From Paraeggerthella hominis (lineage in GTDB: Bacteria > Actinomycetota > Coriobacteriia > Coriobacteriales > Eggerthellaceae), in the NCBI RefSeq assembly GCF_021044775.1, contig NZ_JAJNOQ010000002.1, positions 124,001 to 188,000 of the forward strand: 64,000 nucleotides of DNA, given 5' to 3'. A program made the translations under genes and the position numbers. Below the pieces are notes generated by a model. That model saw only the letters and a program-made list of their open reading frames with translations. It was not told the origin of the DNA and ran no database searches. Shown in pieces: positions 25,947 through 35,155 of this stretch (positions within the stretch are counted from its first letter, which is position 1; the number at the start of each line of letters is the position of its first letter).

Positions 25947-26293
25947 ACCTGTATTCCATTAATTACATAGGCACTCGAGTTTATACAGCTTAGCATGCTA
26001 CGCACCTTGTTGCCAGAAGGAACCAACCCCTCGGGAAATCGAAGTCGCCAAGGCCGTCGTTTCCGTTGCACGAAAAGCATCCAAGAGCTCGCGAGCGCCC
26101 TGCCGCGCGCGCAGCACCTAGCAACCATGCGCGCCCGTTCGCCCTGCCGAGCGCTCGCCCGCGGACACCGCACCCTGCCGCGCGCGGCAAAGAATCGAGC
26201 ATGGGAGTCGGGGAGTGCGCCCGCCCATCGGGTATGATGAAATGAACTCCGGCGGATGACGTCCCGGGCGCCCTAAGAAAAAGGACTCCAAAC
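25947..26293. other. Divergent intergenic region between cheR-like and methyltransferase genes
   Basis: About 350 bases without a supported gene. A -10-like TATGAT lies near 26233 on the plus strand, about 55 bases before the methyltransferase start. A GC-rich stretch contains the related segments CCCTGCCGCGCGCG at about 26098 and 26173. The open frames here have composition typical of chance frames. Confidence 0.4.
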
Positions 26294-27055
26294 ATGGAAA
26301 CCAACCAGCCATCCATAATTGACCTGCTTATCGAGGCTCACGTGCACCTGGAAAGGCAAGGGCCGGGCAGCGACGACACGACGCGCCAAGCCTTGAGCTT
26401 CCTAGGCGAGCTTGACGGCTTCTCGAACGTAGCGGATCTAGGCTGCGGAAGCGGGCCGCAAACGCTCGAGCTTGCGCAGCACCTGACGGGAACCGTGGTC
26501 GGCCTCGACCTGTTCCCCCAGCTTATCGACGTACTGAACGAACGCGCCGATCAGCTGGGGCTAAAGGATCGGGTGCGAGGCATGGTTGGCTCGATGGACA
26601 ACCTGCCTTTCGAGCAGGAGTCGCTCGATCTTATATGGTCGGAAGGTGCGGTCGACAACATCGGCTTGGAGAAGGGGCTTGCCCATTGGCACCGCTTCCT
26701 TAAAAAGGACGGCTACGTTGCCGTAACGTGCCCTTCGTGGCTTACGAACCAGCACCCTGCCGTCATCGAGAAGTTCTGGACCGATGCTGGAAGCGGGCTG
26801 GATTCGATCAGCCACAACATCGAAGTCCTGCAGAACTGCGGGTATCGGCTCATCGCTTGCTTCACGCTACCGGAAAGCTGCTGGACCGACGAGTACTTCG
26901 CACCGCGCGAAACGGCGCTCGAAAAGCTGCTGGAAACGTACCCCGGCAATGAAACCGTGGCGGCGTTCGTGGCGGAAAACCGACGCGAAGTCGAGCTGTA
27001 CGCAACGTACGGACGCCATTACGGATACGTCTTCTACATCGGCAGGAAAGCCTAG
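26294..27055 (+). CDS. SAM-dependent class I methyltransferase
   Basis: A 253-residue methyltransferase. Motif I is VADLGCGSGPQTLELA, followed by VVGLDLF (acidic residue binding the ribose) and LDLIWSEGAVDNIG as motif IV. The fold is that of small-molecule methyltransferases of the type 11/25 group; the substrate is unknown. A good AAAGGA ribosome site precedes the ATG. It has its own promoter and no close partner on its strand. Confidence 0.88.
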   Translation: METNQPSIIDLLIEAHVHLERQGPGSDDTTRQALSFLGELDGFSNVADLGCGSGPQTLELAQHLTGTVVGLDLFPQLIDVLNERADQLGLKDRVRGMVGSMDNLPFEQESLDLIWSEGAVDNIGLEKGLAHWHRFLKKDGYVAVTCPSWLTNQHPAVIEKFWTDAGSGLDSISHNIEVLQNCGYRLIACFTLPESCWTDEYFAPRETALEKLLETYPGNETVAAFVAENRREVELYATYGRHYGYVFYIGRKA

Positions 27056-27137
27056 GGAATACGCGGAACTGCCCGCATCCCACCTTTCCGCACCTCATTC
27101 CGGGTGAGGTTGTTGACCAGTCTTTGTATAACAAAAG

Positions 27138-27179
27138 AAAGCGCCGGAGGAAGTGAAATGCTCACCATTCGGGCGCTTT
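27138..27179. terminator. Hairpin between convergent genes
   Basis: AAAGCGCC (27138-27145) pairs with GGCGCTTT (27172-27179) around a 26-base loop. On the minus strand it is followed by CTTTTG. It lies between two convergent genes and may serve both; the long loop lowers confidence. Confidence 0.45.
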
Positions 27180-27202
27180 GCTAATACGTACTCTAACAGG
27201 TA

Positions 27203-27592
27203 TCACTTGATGATGCAAACTTCCCCGCTACGATTCACATAAATCAAATGCTTGATGGTTCTCAACTCGCAGCACCATTTCCGCACCTCGCGCTCAATGA
27301 CCATATCGGGTAGTTTCTTCATCCTTCGAGCATCGAGGATGACGTTCTTCGACTGATGCAGCGCTTTTCGCAAGTTCTTCTCAATAACTTTCGCCTTGTC
27401 GGATTCGGGGGCTTTAATTTCCCAGATCAGCCCATTCACGATCACGTCGGCGGACGTGGTTCGGTACTCCTCGCTGCGACGGATAAACTCCACGGTCATG
27501 CCCGCCATCGCGAGCGCCTTGGCCGTTTCGTATTCGTGCGGCCAGACGTTGAGGTCTGGCGAGATGATGATCTTTCCCCTAGATTGCTTCAT
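27203..27592 (-). CDS. CdiA C-terminal toxin-like nuclease domain protein
   Basis: A 129-residue protein resembling the nuclease domain found at the C terminus of some CdiA contact-dependent toxins and in small stand-alone phage-type proteins. Supporting parts are the acidic N-terminal segment around DLNVWPHEYETA, the core VIVNGLIWEIKAPES with the E-x-K catalytic pattern, and the basic helix NLRKALHQSKNVILDARR. This pattern fits a PD-(D/E)xK-like or tRNase fold. A TATAAT box overlaps the more upstream ATG, so the start is placed at 27592 seven bases after that box, without a ribosome site. There is no secretion signal and no obvious immunity gene beside it. Function as a toxin is not shown. 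Confidence 0.6.
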   Translation of the reverse strand: MKQSRGKIIISPDLNVWPHEYETAKALAMAGMTVEFIRRSEEYRTTSADVIVNGLIWEIKAPESDKAKVIEKNLRKALHQSKNVILDARRMKKLPDMVIEREVRKWCCELRTIKHLIYVNRSGEVCIIK

Positions 27593-27671
27593 GGGTGCCA
27601 TTATACAGGCTGCAGAAGTCGCATTGCTTTCGAAAGAAAGGGCATCCCTACCCGTGGATCTTGATAAAAAA

Positions 27672-27701
27672 CAGGCCGCCAGGTTCTACCCTGACGGCCT
27701 G
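27672..27701 (-). terminator. Rho-independent terminator of tRNA-Thr
   Basis: CAGGCCGCCAGG (27672-27683) pairs with CCTGACGGCCTG (27690-27701), one mismatch, followed on the minus strand by six T residues. It lies directly after the tRNA. Confidence 0.88.
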
Positions 27702-27710
27702 CATCTTTCG

Positions 27711-27786
27711 TGGAGCCAACGAGCGGATTCGAACCGCTGACCTACGCATTACGAGTGCGTTGCTCTACCAGCTGAGCCACGTTGGC
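27711..27786 (-). tRNA. tRNA-Thr (anticodon CGT)
   Basis: A 76-base tRNA with encoded CCA. The acceptor stem GCCAACG pairs with CGTTGGC, the D arm is GCTCAGCTGGTAGAGC, the anticodon stem ACGCA/TGCGT encloses CTCGTAA (anticodon CGT), and the T loop is GTTCGAATC. Confidence 0.97.
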
Positions 27787-28013
27787 ATACGGCCTCTTGC
27801 GAAGCGCGAACATGAAGTATACAGAAAGCCCGCTCACCTCGCAAGAGGGCTTTCGTGGATTTCTCGCAGGAATTTCCACAACCCGGCCTGCGCGCAGGCG
27901 TGAAAGCAACAGCTTCCCCGCCAACCGGGAGCGCACCAGGCAGGCTGCTATACTGGAAACACCTTCGCGGGTCCATCGCAACGATGCGCCCCGTGCGAAA
28001 GAGAGGAGTCCTC

Positions 28014-28481
28014 ATGCTGTACGACAACGTCATGGTCCCCTACGACGGATCGGCCTCGGCCGACGCCGCGCTGGCCGAGGCCGTGCGCTTCGCCAAGGAA
28101 GACCCCGGCCTTACGCTGCACATCGTGCAGATCATAGACACGAACAAGCTGGTCATCAACAGGTTGGAAGCGCAGAGCATAGTGGACGCAGCCGTGCCCG
28201 AAGGCATGCGCAAGGCGTTCGAGGAAGTAACGGCCGAAGCGAACGATCGTCTGCATAGCCAGATCGATGGGATCATCGACGGCTTGATGAATCGCATCCG
28301 CATCGAGATCCTCGAAGAAACGCACCCCGGAACCCAAATCGTCTCGTACGCCGACGAATGCAACTGCGACCTCATCGTCATGGGATCGCGCGGGCTGGGC
28401 GCGCTGCGCGGCATTCTGGGCAGCGTGAGCAGCTACGTTCTTCGCGAGGCCCCCATCCCCGTGCTGGTGGTCAAGGAATAG
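28014..28481 (+). CDS. Universal stress protein (UspA family)
   Basis: A 155-residue single UspA domain. MVPYDGSASADAAL gives the first strand and loop, and MGSRGLGALRGILGSVSSYV is the ATP-binding G-x2-G-x9-G(S/T) signature, ending with IPVLVVKE. Length is normal. A GAGAGGAG ribosome site precedes the ATG, and TATACT at 27949-27954 is a plausible -10 box. Such proteins bind ATP and help survival under stress or energy limitation. Confidence 0.93.
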   Translation: MLYDNVMVPYDGSASADAALAEAVRFAKEDPGLTLHIVQIIDTNKLVINRLEAQSIVDAAVPEGMRKAFEEVTAEANDRLHSQIDGIIDGLMNRIRIEILEETHPGTQIVSYADECNCDLIVMGSRGLGALRGILGSVSSYVLREAPIPVLVVKE

Positions 28482-28571
28482 CGAAGCGCACAGCGGCCGC
28501 GCGTTGATCGTTTGTTGGGATTCCCGTGCTATGCTTCGCCGCGTGCATGCCCATTAAAGCGAAAGAACCAT

Positions 28572-29273
28572 ATGAGAGCAGGACAGAAACCTACCGACGT
28601 CACCACCGTGCTTGTCGTGGACGACGAGCCCGATATCGTCGAACTATTGGAAGAATATTTGAGCGACCAGGGCTTTCATGTTCTTACCGCCAAAGACGGA
28701 GCAACGGCGCTCAAGCGGGTTCAGCAAAAGCCCGACCTCATCGTGCTTGACGTCGGCATGCCGGAAATGGATGGTTACACGGTATGCCGACGCATTCGCG
28801 AACACCTAAGCTGCCCTATCCTGTTCCTGACGGCTCGCGTGGAAGATATCGACGCCCTTGAGGGGTTCGAGGCGGGTGCCGACGACTACGTGCTGAAACC
28901 TTTCTCGCTAGCGGTACTGGGCGCCCGCATCCGCGCGCACCTCAATCGAGAGCAACGACGCCAAACGAAAGCCGAAGTGCGCTTCGACGGCAACATCGTC
29001 ATCGACTACAGCGCGCGCACCGTCAGCGTTGCGGGCAGCGCGGTCGAGCTGACGCGACGCGAGTTCGACATTGTTTCATTCCTCTCCAAACACCCTGGTC
29101 AAGTGTTTGAGCGCGATCGAATTCACGAACGCGTCGGCGGTTGGGAGAACGAGAGCGACCCATCGGTCGTCACCGAGCACATCCGACGCATCCGCAAGAA
29201 ACTGGCGAAGGCTGGAGCGGAAAACGACCCCGTCGAAACCGTGTGGGGAATGGGGTACCGATGGCGCGCGTAG
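28572..29273 (+). CDS. OmpR-family response regulator
   Basis: A 233-residue regulator. The receiver domain has VVDDEPD, phosphoacceptor D in LIVLDVGMPEMDG, T in LFLTAR and K in VLKPFS. The DNA-binding winged helix contains LTRREFDIVSFLSKHPGQVF and ends VWGMGYRWRA. The downstream kinase gene begins 13 bases before its stop, so the two are translationally coupled. Confidence 0.93.
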   Translation: MRAGQKPTDVTTVLVVDDEPDIVELLEEYLSDQGFHVLTAKDGATALKRVQQKPDLIVLDVGMPEMDGYTVCRRIREHLSCPILFLTARVEDIDALEGFEAGADDYVLKPFSLAVLGARIRAHLNREQRRQTKAEVRFDGNIVIDYSARTVSVAGSAVELTRREFDIVSFLSKHPGQVFERDRIHERVGGWENESDPSVVTEHIRRIRKKLAKAGAENDPVETVWGMGYRWRA

Positions 29274-30913
29274 GTCGGGCCGGCGGCGCCGACGGCAGGC
29301 CCGCAGGCACGAGCAACGGCGACAACGGCGCGTCCGTAGGTGCGGCCCGCCTCGCGCAGCTGAGGGAACGCTGGCGCAACGCATCGCTCAAGACCTCGTT
29401 CATGGCGTACATGCTGCTGTTCCTGATTGCGGCGCTCGTGCTGTCCCTAACAACGTCAGCGCTGTTCGGCAGCCTGCAAAACGAAGCGACCGCCGATGCC
29501 TATGAAATATCGGGTCTCTACCTCTACGACAAGGAAACCGACTCCCTAGTGGCGGCGCGGTCGATCGAAGTCACGTCCGACAGCCGCCTGGCGTTCGTGC
29601 AAAGCGCACGCGACGGCATGCAGTCGATCGCGCGGGCTGAGCTGCCCGAAAGCACCGCCGTAGCGGACGCGAGCGACCACTCGTTCGTCTACGACTTCAA
29701 CTACGAATCCAGCGGCGAGCAGGAAACGCCCGAGCTCACCTTCGGAACCGAAGCGACGCTCGCGAACCTGCCCGCCTACGACGCATGGGCGCGCGAGCGA
29801 TTCGACGCATGGCTGGCCGAGAACCCCGACAGCCCCTATGCCCCGCTCTTCTCCCTGAACACGGCCGAAGGTTCCGCGGCGGAAGGACCCATGACGTCGC
29901 CCGTCGGCTACTACCTCAGCACGCCGGCATCACCAAGCGCATTGGCTCTTTCCTCCCTGTTCGGGTTCTTGTCGTTTCTCATGTTTCCCTTGTGGTTCGG
30001 CGTGTGCATATTCGCCGCCGCACGCCGCTTTTTCCGCATGCGGCTTGCTCCGGGCCTTGCCGTGCTCGACAACGCCACCGAAAAAATAGCCAAGCAAGAC
30101 CTCGATTTCACGGTGGCGCGCGGCCGCGACGATGAACTGGGAAGACTGGCTCAGTCGTTTGAAACCATGCGTGCTTCTCTGGCGGAATCGCAAAAAGCGC
30201 TGTGGCGCACGGTCGAGGAAAGAAAGCGCCTCAACGCTGCCTTCGCGCACGACTTGCGCACGCCGCTCACCATACTGAAAGGCAAGATCGAGCTTCTGGA
30301 TACGCGCATCAAAGCGGGGACGGCGTCTCCCGAGCAGCTGGAAGCCTCGACGGCGGCGCTTTCGGCCCAGGTCGAACGGCTCGAACGCTACGTCGCGGCC
30401 ATGAGCAGCCTCCAGAAGCTGGAGGATCGCGAACCCGAACGGTCCGACATCGCGTTCAGCCGCATAGCCGAACTGATCGAAGATGCCGGCAACGGCCTGG
30501 CTCGCTCGAACGAGGCGCGCTTCGCCCTGTTCGCCAGTCAGCGATGCGCATGCGAGCAGCCTTCGATGCGCGTTGACGGCTCGCTCGTAAGCGAAGTGGC
30601 AGAGAATCTTCTAGCGAACGCCTTCCGTTACGCATCGAAAACCGTGTCCACGCGCCTGGACGTCCGGCCGACAGAACACGAAGGCTGTGAAGAACTCGTG
30701 CTCATCGTGGACGACGACGGGCCGGGCTTCTCATGCGCGGCCCTGAAGAACGGCTGCGCGCCGTTCTTCAGCGAGACTCCGTCGAAAGAGCGATTTGGCC
30801 TGGGGCTCAACATCAGCAGCTTGCTGTGCGACAAGCACGGCGGATCGCTCACGCTCGAAAATCGCCCCGAAGGAGGCGCGCGCGTGACGGCGCGGTTCGC
30901 ATGCCGACCTTGA
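29261..30913 (+). CDS. Sensor histidine kinase
   Basis: A 550-residue membrane kinase. A glycine- and alanine-rich N terminus precedes a membrane helix (about 48-70), an extracytoplasmic domain of about 165 residues, a second helix (SSLFGFLSFLMFPLWFGVCI), HAMP, the H box FAHDLRTPLTILKGKIE, the N box NLLANAFRYA, and G boxes DDDGPGF and RFGLGLNISSLLCDKHGG. The start ATG at 29261 overlaps the response regulator end. The signal is unknown. Confidence 0.92.
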   Translation: MARVGRAGGADGRPAGTSNGDNGASVGAARLAQLRERWRNASLKTSFMAYMLLFLIAALVLSLTTSALFGSLQNEATADAYEISGLYLYDKETDSLVAARSIEVTSDSRLAFVQSARDGMQSIARAELPESTAVADASDHSFVYDFNYESSGEQETPELTFGTEATLANLPAYDAWARERFDAWLAENPDSPYAPLFSLNTAEGSAAEGPMTSPVGYYLSTPASPSALALSSLFGFLSFLMFPLWFGVCIFAAARRFFRMRLAPGLAVLDNATEKIAKQDLDFTVARGRDDELGRLAQSFETMRASLAESQKALWRTVEERKRLNAAFAHDLRTPLTILKGKIELLDTRIKAGTASPEQLEASTAALSAQVERLERYVAAMSSLQKLEDREPERSDIAFSRIAELIEDAGNGLARSNEARFALFASQRCACEQPSMRVDGSLVSEVAENLLANAFRYASKTVSTRLDVRPTEHEGCEELVLIVDDDGPGFSCAALKNGCAPFFSETPSKERFGLGLNISSLLCDKHGGSLTLENRPEGGARVTARFACRP

Positions 30914-31007
30914 ACTCGACCTATAGTTTACGCGACGTTGACCGGGAATAGATATTTGGCTCGTAGCATCTGATGCAAGCTAATCGCACCAGAGAATCGA
31001 GACACCC

Positions 31008-31793
31008 ATGGACGACATCACCGCACTGCATCGAACCATCGCGCCAGGCGCCTCGTCGCAGTTCCCTCCCTGCGCCGCAAGCGCCGCTGCAGCTGCCGCT
31101 CGCGCGCGGCAGCTGCAAATAGCGAAGCGCGCGGCGTTCATCGTTGCCCTGCTGGCCTGCTCCGCAGGCTTGATTGCGCTCTGCGTTCGCTTCGGCCCCG
31201 AAGCTTTGGCGTTCGTATCGGATACCGAGCGCTTCCGCGCATGGGTGGAAGGCATGGGGATCGGGGGGCGCATCGCGTTCGTCGCAGCGAACGCCGCTCA
31301 AGTGGTGCTAGCCTTCCTTCCCGGCGAACCGCTTGAACTCGCGGCCGGATACGCGTTCGGCACGGTCGAAGGCACCCTGTGGTGTCTGGTGGCAAGCGCG
31401 ATCGGAACCGGCCTTGCCCTGCTGCTCACCCGCACCTTCGGCATGCGCGTCGTGAGGCTGTTCTTCCCTCCCGAGAAAATTTCGGAAGTCAAATGGCTGC
31501 AGGACGCGCGGCGGTTCGAGCTGGTGCTGTTTCTGGTGTTCCTTGTTCCCGGAACGCCGAAAGACCTGCTCACATACGTTGCCGGATTGGGAACGAGCCC
31601 GGCGTGGCGCATCGTGGCACTCACGACCGTAGGACGCATTCCGTCTATCGTTTCGTCTACGCTCGTAGCCGGGGCGGTGGGCAGCGGCAACTACGCCGCA
31701 GCGGCCATCGTGGCTGCCATCACCGTTGGCCTGGCGGGAATCGGCGTGCTCGCCTATCGGCACGTCACGCGAACTAAAACCGAAACCGTGTAG
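31008..31793 (+). CDS. TVP38/TMEM64 (VTT domain) membrane protein
   Basis: A 261-residue membrane protein of the DedA-related VTT-domain group. Core motifs are FLPGEPLELAAGYAFGTVEG and FLVPGTPKDLLTYVAGLG, the F-x-PG-x-P/G pattern found in these proteins, with about five or six helices. The N-terminal 40 residues are cytoplasmic and alanine-rich. Members of this group are linked to lipid flipping or membrane homeostasis; no specific role can be assigned here. Confidence 0.82.
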   Translation: MDDITALHRTIAPGASSQFPPCAASAAAAAARARQLQIAKRAAFIVALLACSAGLIALCVRFGPEALAFVSDTERFRAWVEGMGIGGRIAFVAANAAQVVLAFLPGEPLELAAGYAFGTVEGTLWCLVASAIGTGLALLLTRTFGMRVVRLFFPPEKISEVKWLQDARRFELVLFLVFLVPGTPKDLLTYVAGLGTSPAWRIVALTTVGRIPSIVSSTLVAGAVGSGNYAAAAIVAAITVGLAGIGVLAYRHVTRTKTETV

Positions 31794-31956
31794 TTATTGA
31801 GAATAGTTACTGATAACTACCGATTCGTAACCTCTCTTCTCGAACGAAGAGCGTATGATGACGACAAGAAGTTCACTGAAGTCGCCACCAACGAGCGCTA
31901 TGGCCACAGCGCAACCGGCCAGCTCATCGGAGCGACACAAGGAGAGAGAGGCCCCT

Positions 31957-32328
31957 ATGCCCAGTTTCGCTAATCCGTTTGCCGGCAACGTCGACCGCAA
32001 AATGACCAACGCCGAGCTCATGCAGGCACTGCGCCTTGACATCGCAGGAGAGCTTGAGGCTATTTACCTGTACGAATCCCACTACCTGGCCACCGACGAT
32101 CCCGCGGCTAAGGCCGTGCTGGCCGACATCCGCGACGAGGAGAAGGCCCACATGGGCGAGCTCATCACGCTGATGCGCCATCTGGATCCGAAGGAAACCG
32201 AGTTCTTCCTGGACGGCGAAGGCGAAGTTCAGGAGATGCTGGAAGACCTGGGCATCAAGACGGACGGTCAGATTGCGCCGGCGCCCGCCGAACCCGCAGC
32301 AGCTCCTACGGTGGGCGATCTTTCCTAA
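31957..32328 (+). CDS. Encapsulin-associated ferritin-like cargo protein
   Basis: A 123-residue ferritin-like protein of the short, two-helix encapsulated ferritin type. The helices carry the iron ligands in LRLDIAGELEAIYLYESHY (Glu and Tyr) and IRDEEKAHMGELI (Glu-x-x-His). After a Pro/Ala-rich spacer, the C terminus APTVGDLS matches the encapsulin cargo-loading peptide (usual form LTVGSL). The encapsulin shell gene follows directly. These proteins dimerise in a ring, oxidise ferrous iron and deposit it inside the shell. Start: ATG at 31957 with a GGAGAG site. Confidence 0.9.
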   Translation: MPSFANPFAGNVDRKMTNAELMQALRLDIAGELEAIYLYESHYLATDDPAAKAVLADIRDEEKAHMGELITLMRHLDPKETEFFLDGEGEVQEMLEDLGIKTDGQIAPAPAEPAAAPTVGDLS

Positions 32329-32444
32329 CCTTGCCACCTGTGCGGAAGGGGCCCGCCCTTCCGCCGACGACCCAGCAAGACAGTCGGCTTTGCTTTCTGC
32401 CTTGCGCGTGGCCGCACGCTTTCCCAAATCGAAAGGAGTTCGAT

Positions 32445-33257
32445 ATGGATTACCTCGCTCGTGAATCGGCCGATCTTTCGGCTGAGCTTTGGAACCGAAT
32501 CGACGACGCCGTCATAAGCACGGCGCGCCAGCAATTGACCGCACGGCGCTTCCTGAAAACCTACGGACCGCTCGGCCCCGGAGCAACCACCGTCGCCGTA
32601 GACGGCGTGGCCAAAGAAGAGGTGCTCGAAGACGGCATCGGCCGCATCGTCGGGCGCACGCAACTTGAACTGCCCATGCTGTACGAAGACTTCACCCTGC
32701 TCGGGCGCGATCTTGAGCTGGCCACCCAAACGGGCATGCCGCTTGATCTGGCTCCGGCCGTTACCGCAGCCAAGAAGGCTGCGCGCCGCGAGGACAGCCT
32801 GGTGCTGAACGGCAGCCAGCTGCTGGGGACCGAAGGCCTGCTCACCGCCAAGGGCGCGAACAAGATGAAGCGCGCCGACTGGAACAAGGGCGAGAACGGG
32901 TTTTCCGACGTAGCAGCCGCCGTTTCCCAGCTTGCCAAGACCGGGTACCTGGGCCGTTACGCGCTTGCCGTGGCACCGGATCTGTTCCTGGCCTTGCAGC
33001 GCCTCCAGCCCAACACCGGTATGCTGGAGATCGACCGCATCAAGAAGCTGATCGGCGACAACGTCTACATGACCAGCGCAATCGACCAAGGCAAGGCCGT
33101 GTTGGTGTGCGCGGAGCCCGAGTACCTCGACTTGGCGCTCGGCCTTGATCTTTCGGTCGGGTACGCAGAGCTGGTGGACTTCAACCACCACTTCCGCATC
33201 ATGGAAACAGCCGCGTTGCGCATCAAAGACCCCGCAGCAATCGTCGTGTTCGAGTAA
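32445..33257 (+). CDS. Encapsulin nanocompartment shell protein, family 1
   Basis: A 270-residue HK97-fold shell protein. The opening MDYLARESADLSAELWNRID, the segment ARRFLKTYGPLGPGATTVAV, LLGTEGLL, and the C-terminal ELVDFNHHFRIMETAALRIKDPAAIVVF are characteristic of the bacteriocin/encapsulin family, and the length is normal. The shell self-assembles around cargo bearing the targeting tail encoded by the preceding gene. A strong GAAAGGAG ribosome site supports the start. Together the two genes make an iron-storage or oxidative-stress compartment. Confidence 0.95.
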   Translation: MDYLARESADLSAELWNRIDDAVISTARQQLTARRFLKTYGPLGPGATTVAVDGVAKEEVLEDGIGRIVGRTQLELPMLYEDFTLLGRDLELATQTGMPLDLAPAVTAAKKAARREDSLVLNGSQLLGTEGLLTAKGANKMKRADWNKGENGFSDVAAAVSQLAKTGYLGRYALAVAPDLFLALQRLQPNTGMLEIDRIKKLIGDNVYMTSAIDQGKAVLVCAEPEYLDLALGLDLSVGYAELVDFNHHFRIMETAALRIKDPAAIVVFE

Positions 33258-33262
33258 ACGCG

Positions 33263-33302
33263 AAACGGCCCGCACGCTTCACAAGGTGCGGGCCGTTTCT
33301 TT
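33263..33302 (+). terminator. Rho-independent terminator after encapsulin
   Basis: AAACGGCCCGCAC (33263-33275) pairs perfectly with GTGCGGGCCGTTT (33286-33298), followed by CTTTT. Confidence 0.9.
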
Positions 33303-33378
33303 TCGAGCGGCGCAGGCCGCCGAAGCTACGGAACAGGGCGCGTAAGGGAGGGGTCTGCGCGCCCTGGGAACCGAAAGG

Positions 33379-35028
33379 CTACGCGTCGATCGCCGCAGCG
33401 GCGTACTGGCCGGCCAGGCGGCCGCCGCAGTACGCGCACATGAGGGAATAGCCCTCGTAGTCGGTGTACGGCGCGCTCATGAGCGTACCGTTGTCGGCGC
33501 CCGCCACGTACAGACCGGGGATGGCCACGCCCTCGGCGTCGATAGCCTGCAAGCGGTCGTTCGTGCGGATGCCGCCGATGGTCACCCAAGCGCTGGGCTC
33601 GTACTGCATGGCGTAGAACGGACCGGCGGCCACCGGCTGCAGGAAGCAAGCCGGCTTGTAGAACTGGTCGTCCTTGCCCGCAGCGCACGCAGCGTTGTAG
33701 GTTTCAACGGTCTTCGCCAAATCAGGGGCGTCAATGGCCTCTGCCAGCGCCTCGATCGAATCCGCCTTGAAGGCCCAGCCCTCTTCGACGGCGGCGTCGA
33801 AGTTCGCCTGAACGTTCTCGAGCGCCTTGCCCTTGAGGGTCATCATGCCGGTGCGCCAGTTCTCGGCGTCGGAGCCGCACAGCGTCCACGCATCGGTGCC
33901 CGCGTTCAAGCCGTCGACGTACGTCTGGTCGACCACCGCGTAGTACTTCCCGCCCACCAGCGAGATGGCTCCGCCCAGCGCCAGCGGAAGGTTCGCGAAC
34001 TTGCCTTCGTTACTGAAGCGACGGCCCTGGTTGTTTACCAGCAACGTGCCGTAAATGCCCACCGTGAACGCCGCGTTCTTGCGATCGTACAAGCCGTCGG
34101 CCTTCTGGTTGGAGCCGGCGAACTCGTTGCCCGCGATGCCCCACTGCGTGGACACCTGGCCGCCCGCAGCCTGCACCATGTCGATGCCCTCGCCCACGGA
34201 CAGGATGTTGCCCAGCGGGTTCACGAACGTGCCGAACTTCTCCAGCATCATGTCGGCGCTGCCCAAGAAGCCGCCGGTAGCCACGATGACCTGCTTGGCC
34301 TTCACGTCGATGACGCCTTCGCCTTCGCACTGCACGCCGACGCATGCGCCGTTTTCCATGATAAGGCGCTTGCCGGCGGTGTTGAACAGGAACTCGCCGC
34401 CTTCGGACTCAACGAATTCCTGAAGCGGCTTCATGCGCGCCTCACCCTTGGCCTGCGTCTTCGAGTCCTTGGGATCGGCCTGGAAGTTGGCGCGCACCGA
34501 AGCATGGCCAGCGCCGTAATTGTCGGGGCGCAGGCCGGTGGGCACGCCGAAATCGCTGGTGAACTGGTCGATGGTCTCGCCGGAAATCTCCACGGCGGCC
34601 TTGATGGCAGCAGCGTTCGTGGACCAGTGGCCGTACTCCATAATATGGTTGAACGCTTCCTCAACCGTAAAGTCGATGCCAGCTTCCTGCTGCAGCTTCG
34701 AGCCGACGATGAACGGGCCGCCCGCCAGCGAGCCGTTCGCCACGCCCACATTCGCGCCCTTTTCGATGACAACGACGCTCTTGCCGGCGCGCACGGCCTC
34801 GACCGCAGCCCACATGCCAGCGCCGCCCGCGCCAACTACGGCGATGTCGCACTCTTTCGTCTGGTCGGCCGTCTTCATAGCGGCGTCGTCGCCCTTTGCG
34901 GACTCCGACTTCGATTCGCTCGACGCCTGCGGGGCGCAACCGGCCAGCGCGGCGGCTCCGCCCAGCGCGGCCACGCCTCCCAGCGTCAGAAAGCTGCGGC
35001 GCGACAGGCCTTTGGTGATCTCGCTCAT
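33379..35028 (-). CDS. Tat-exported FAD-dependent reductase (fumarate/urocanate reductase-like)
   Basis: A 549-residue flavoprotein of the fumarate reductase flavoprotein family. The N terminus has a twin-arginine signal (LSRRSFLTLGG) and ends LAGCAP, a lipobox-like site. The FAD-binding fold shows DIAVVGAGGAGMWAAVEA and IEKGANVG; a second FAD contact is near VIVATGGF and IPGLYVAGAD. Relatives in Eggerthellaceae use fumarate, urocanate, cinnamates or other unsaturated acids as terminal electron acceptors. No haem or FMN-binding domain is encoded in the protein. A divergent LuxR-type membrane regulator and clustered operator-like boxes upstream suggest induction by its substrate, which cannot be named. 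Confidence 0.88.
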   Translation of the reverse strand: MSEITKGLSRRSFLTLGGVAALGGAAALAGCAPQASSESKSESAKGDDAAMKTADQTKECDIAVVGAGGAGMWAAVEAVRAGKSVVVIEKGANVGVANGSLAGGPFIVGSKLQQEAGIDFTVEEAFNHIMEYGHWSTNAAAIKAAVEISGETIDQFTSDFGVPTGLRPDNYGAGHASVRANFQADPKDSKTQAKGEARMKPLQEFVESEGGEFLFNTAGKRLIMENGACVGVQCEGEGVIDVKAKQVIVATGGFLGSADMMLEKFGTFVNPLGNILSVGEGIDMVQAAGGQVSTQWGIAGNEFAGSNQKADGLYDRKNAAFTVGIYGTLLVNNQGRRFSNEGKFANLPLALGGAISLVGGKYYAVVDQTYVDGLNAGTDAWTLCGSDAENWRTGMMTLKGKALENVQANFDAAVEEGWAFKADSIEALAEAIDAPDLAKTVETYNAACAAGKDDQFYKPACFLQPVAAGPFYAMQYEPSAWVTIGGIRTNDRLQAIDAEGVAIPGLYVAGADNGTLMSAPYTDYEGYSLMCAYCGGRLAGQYAAAAIDA

Positions 35029-35155
35029 AAGAACTCCCTCCGAAGAATTCACGTGTCCGTCAGCTTGAGCGCGGCGTCGGTGCCGCACGCCAAGCCGATC
35101 GGCTGCCCTCCCTGGGCTCTTGGGCCATCATGCGTTCAACCTTGGGTTTTGTCGC

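Noticed and set aside
25990..26316. Minus-strand frame between the cheR-like and methyltransferase genes
   Set aside because: GC-rich chance frame overlapping the methyltransferase start, with Arg/Gly/Ala-rich composition.
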